A stretch of DNA of 64,000 nt from Aquimarina sp. AU58 (lineage in GTDB: Bacteria > Bacteroidota > Bacteroidia > Flavobacteriales > Flavobacteriaceae), in contig NZ_OMPD01000011.1 in NCBI RefSeq assembly GCF_900312745.1, positions 28,479 through 92,478 on the forward strand. Reading direction: 5' to 3'. Position 1 is the stretch's first letter. The number at the start of each line of letters is the position of its first letter. A program made the translations under genes and the position numbers. Shown piece by piece: positions 63,940-64,000 of this stretch. Under the pieces are notes generated by a model, which saw nothing but the letters and a program-made list of their open reading frames with translations, was not told the DNA's origin and did not search any database.

Positions 63940-64000
63940 CGCCCGTTCAAAACGGGATAATGTTTTGTTAAGTTCGTTGAGATTTGGTTTAATTTTTTTC

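Larger units (their letters stand above)
63781..63982 (+). repeat. Tandem promoter-leader modules, 129-bp spacing
   Basis: Two similar modules lie at 63781-63851 and 63910-63982. Each has TTG, 19 nt, TANNTTTG, then a hairpin of CCCG/CGGG type, AACGGGATAATGTTT, and a GTTCNTTGAGA box. The rest differs between copies. They look like duplicated rRNA-type promoters that feed a gene beyond the right edge. Confidence 0.65.

Overview
The window is from a low-GC, AT-rich chromosome of the Bacteroidota, almost certainly family Flavobacteriaceae (an Aquimarina-like marine flavobacterium would fit; the genus is inference). The evidence is the gene families (SusC/SusD pairs, DUF4249 with a TonB-dependent receptor, DUF5606, DUF349, DUF368, OstA-like protein, Bacteroidota-type YidC and Fur), -7 promoter elements of the form TAnnTTTG, and weak or absent Shine-Dalgarno sequences. 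I see no tRNA, CRISPR array, insertion sequence or prophage. This is ordinary chromosomal backbone with a few accessory islands.

Layout. 1-0.6 kb: start of a probable cca gene and tsaC. 0.8-1.8 kb: an orphan lipoprotein. 2.0-6.4 kb: a surface-polysaccharide/LPS group (two methyltransferases, two glycosyltransferases, a Kdo/LPS kinase-like protein). 6.4-11.5 kb: a tight four-gene operon read leftward, TonB-dependent receptor, DUF4249 lipoprotein, LytS-type histidine kinase, LytTR regulator. 11.6-13.5 kb: GT2 and GT9 glycosyltransferases of LPS core type. 13.6-25.3 kb: housekeeping genes (dapD, ruvX, def, DUF5606, pyrG, yidC, a YwqK-like protein, mnmA, a nitronate monooxygenase-like enzyme, an MGT-type glycosyltransferase, mazG). 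25.6-37.4 kb: a membrane-anchored AraC regulator, SusC1/SusD1, a decayed second AraC regulator, SusC2/SusD2. 37.7-44.3 kb: DUF349 protein, aroE, two DUF368 (PopT-type) transporters, a TPR protein. 44.7-47.7 kb: class III aminotransferase and OstA-like protein. 48.2-50.3 kb: a TPR/PD40 protein and an exported tail-collar-like protein. 50.4-56.8 kb: purA, fur, rsh, an M48 protease, a TrmH-family methyltransferase. 56.9-60.1 kb: a hybrid histidine kinase with a small membrane protein. 60.2-63.5 kb: thrS-infC-rpmI-rplT. The right edge carries two tandem copies of a strong promoter-leader module pointing off the window, probably serving an rRNA operon.

Functional links. The envelope genes serve LPS/surface glycan assembly (glycosyltransferases, Kdo kinase, OstA-like export protein, DUF368 lipid-carrier recycling, YidC) and nutrient import through the outer membrane (one DUF4249-linked receptor and two SusCD pairs). 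The receptor operon carries its own two-component system, and the SusCD island its own AraC regulator, so each import unit seems to bring local control. The clearest annotation corrections are two genes without AUG, GUG or UUG starts: infC (AUA, within the known IF-3 control logic) and the GT2 glycosyltransferase at 11648-12433. No wholly new system is proven. The best candidates for follow-up are the receptor/two-component operon, the small membrane protein paired with a soluble hybrid kinase, and the PD40/collar-like pair.
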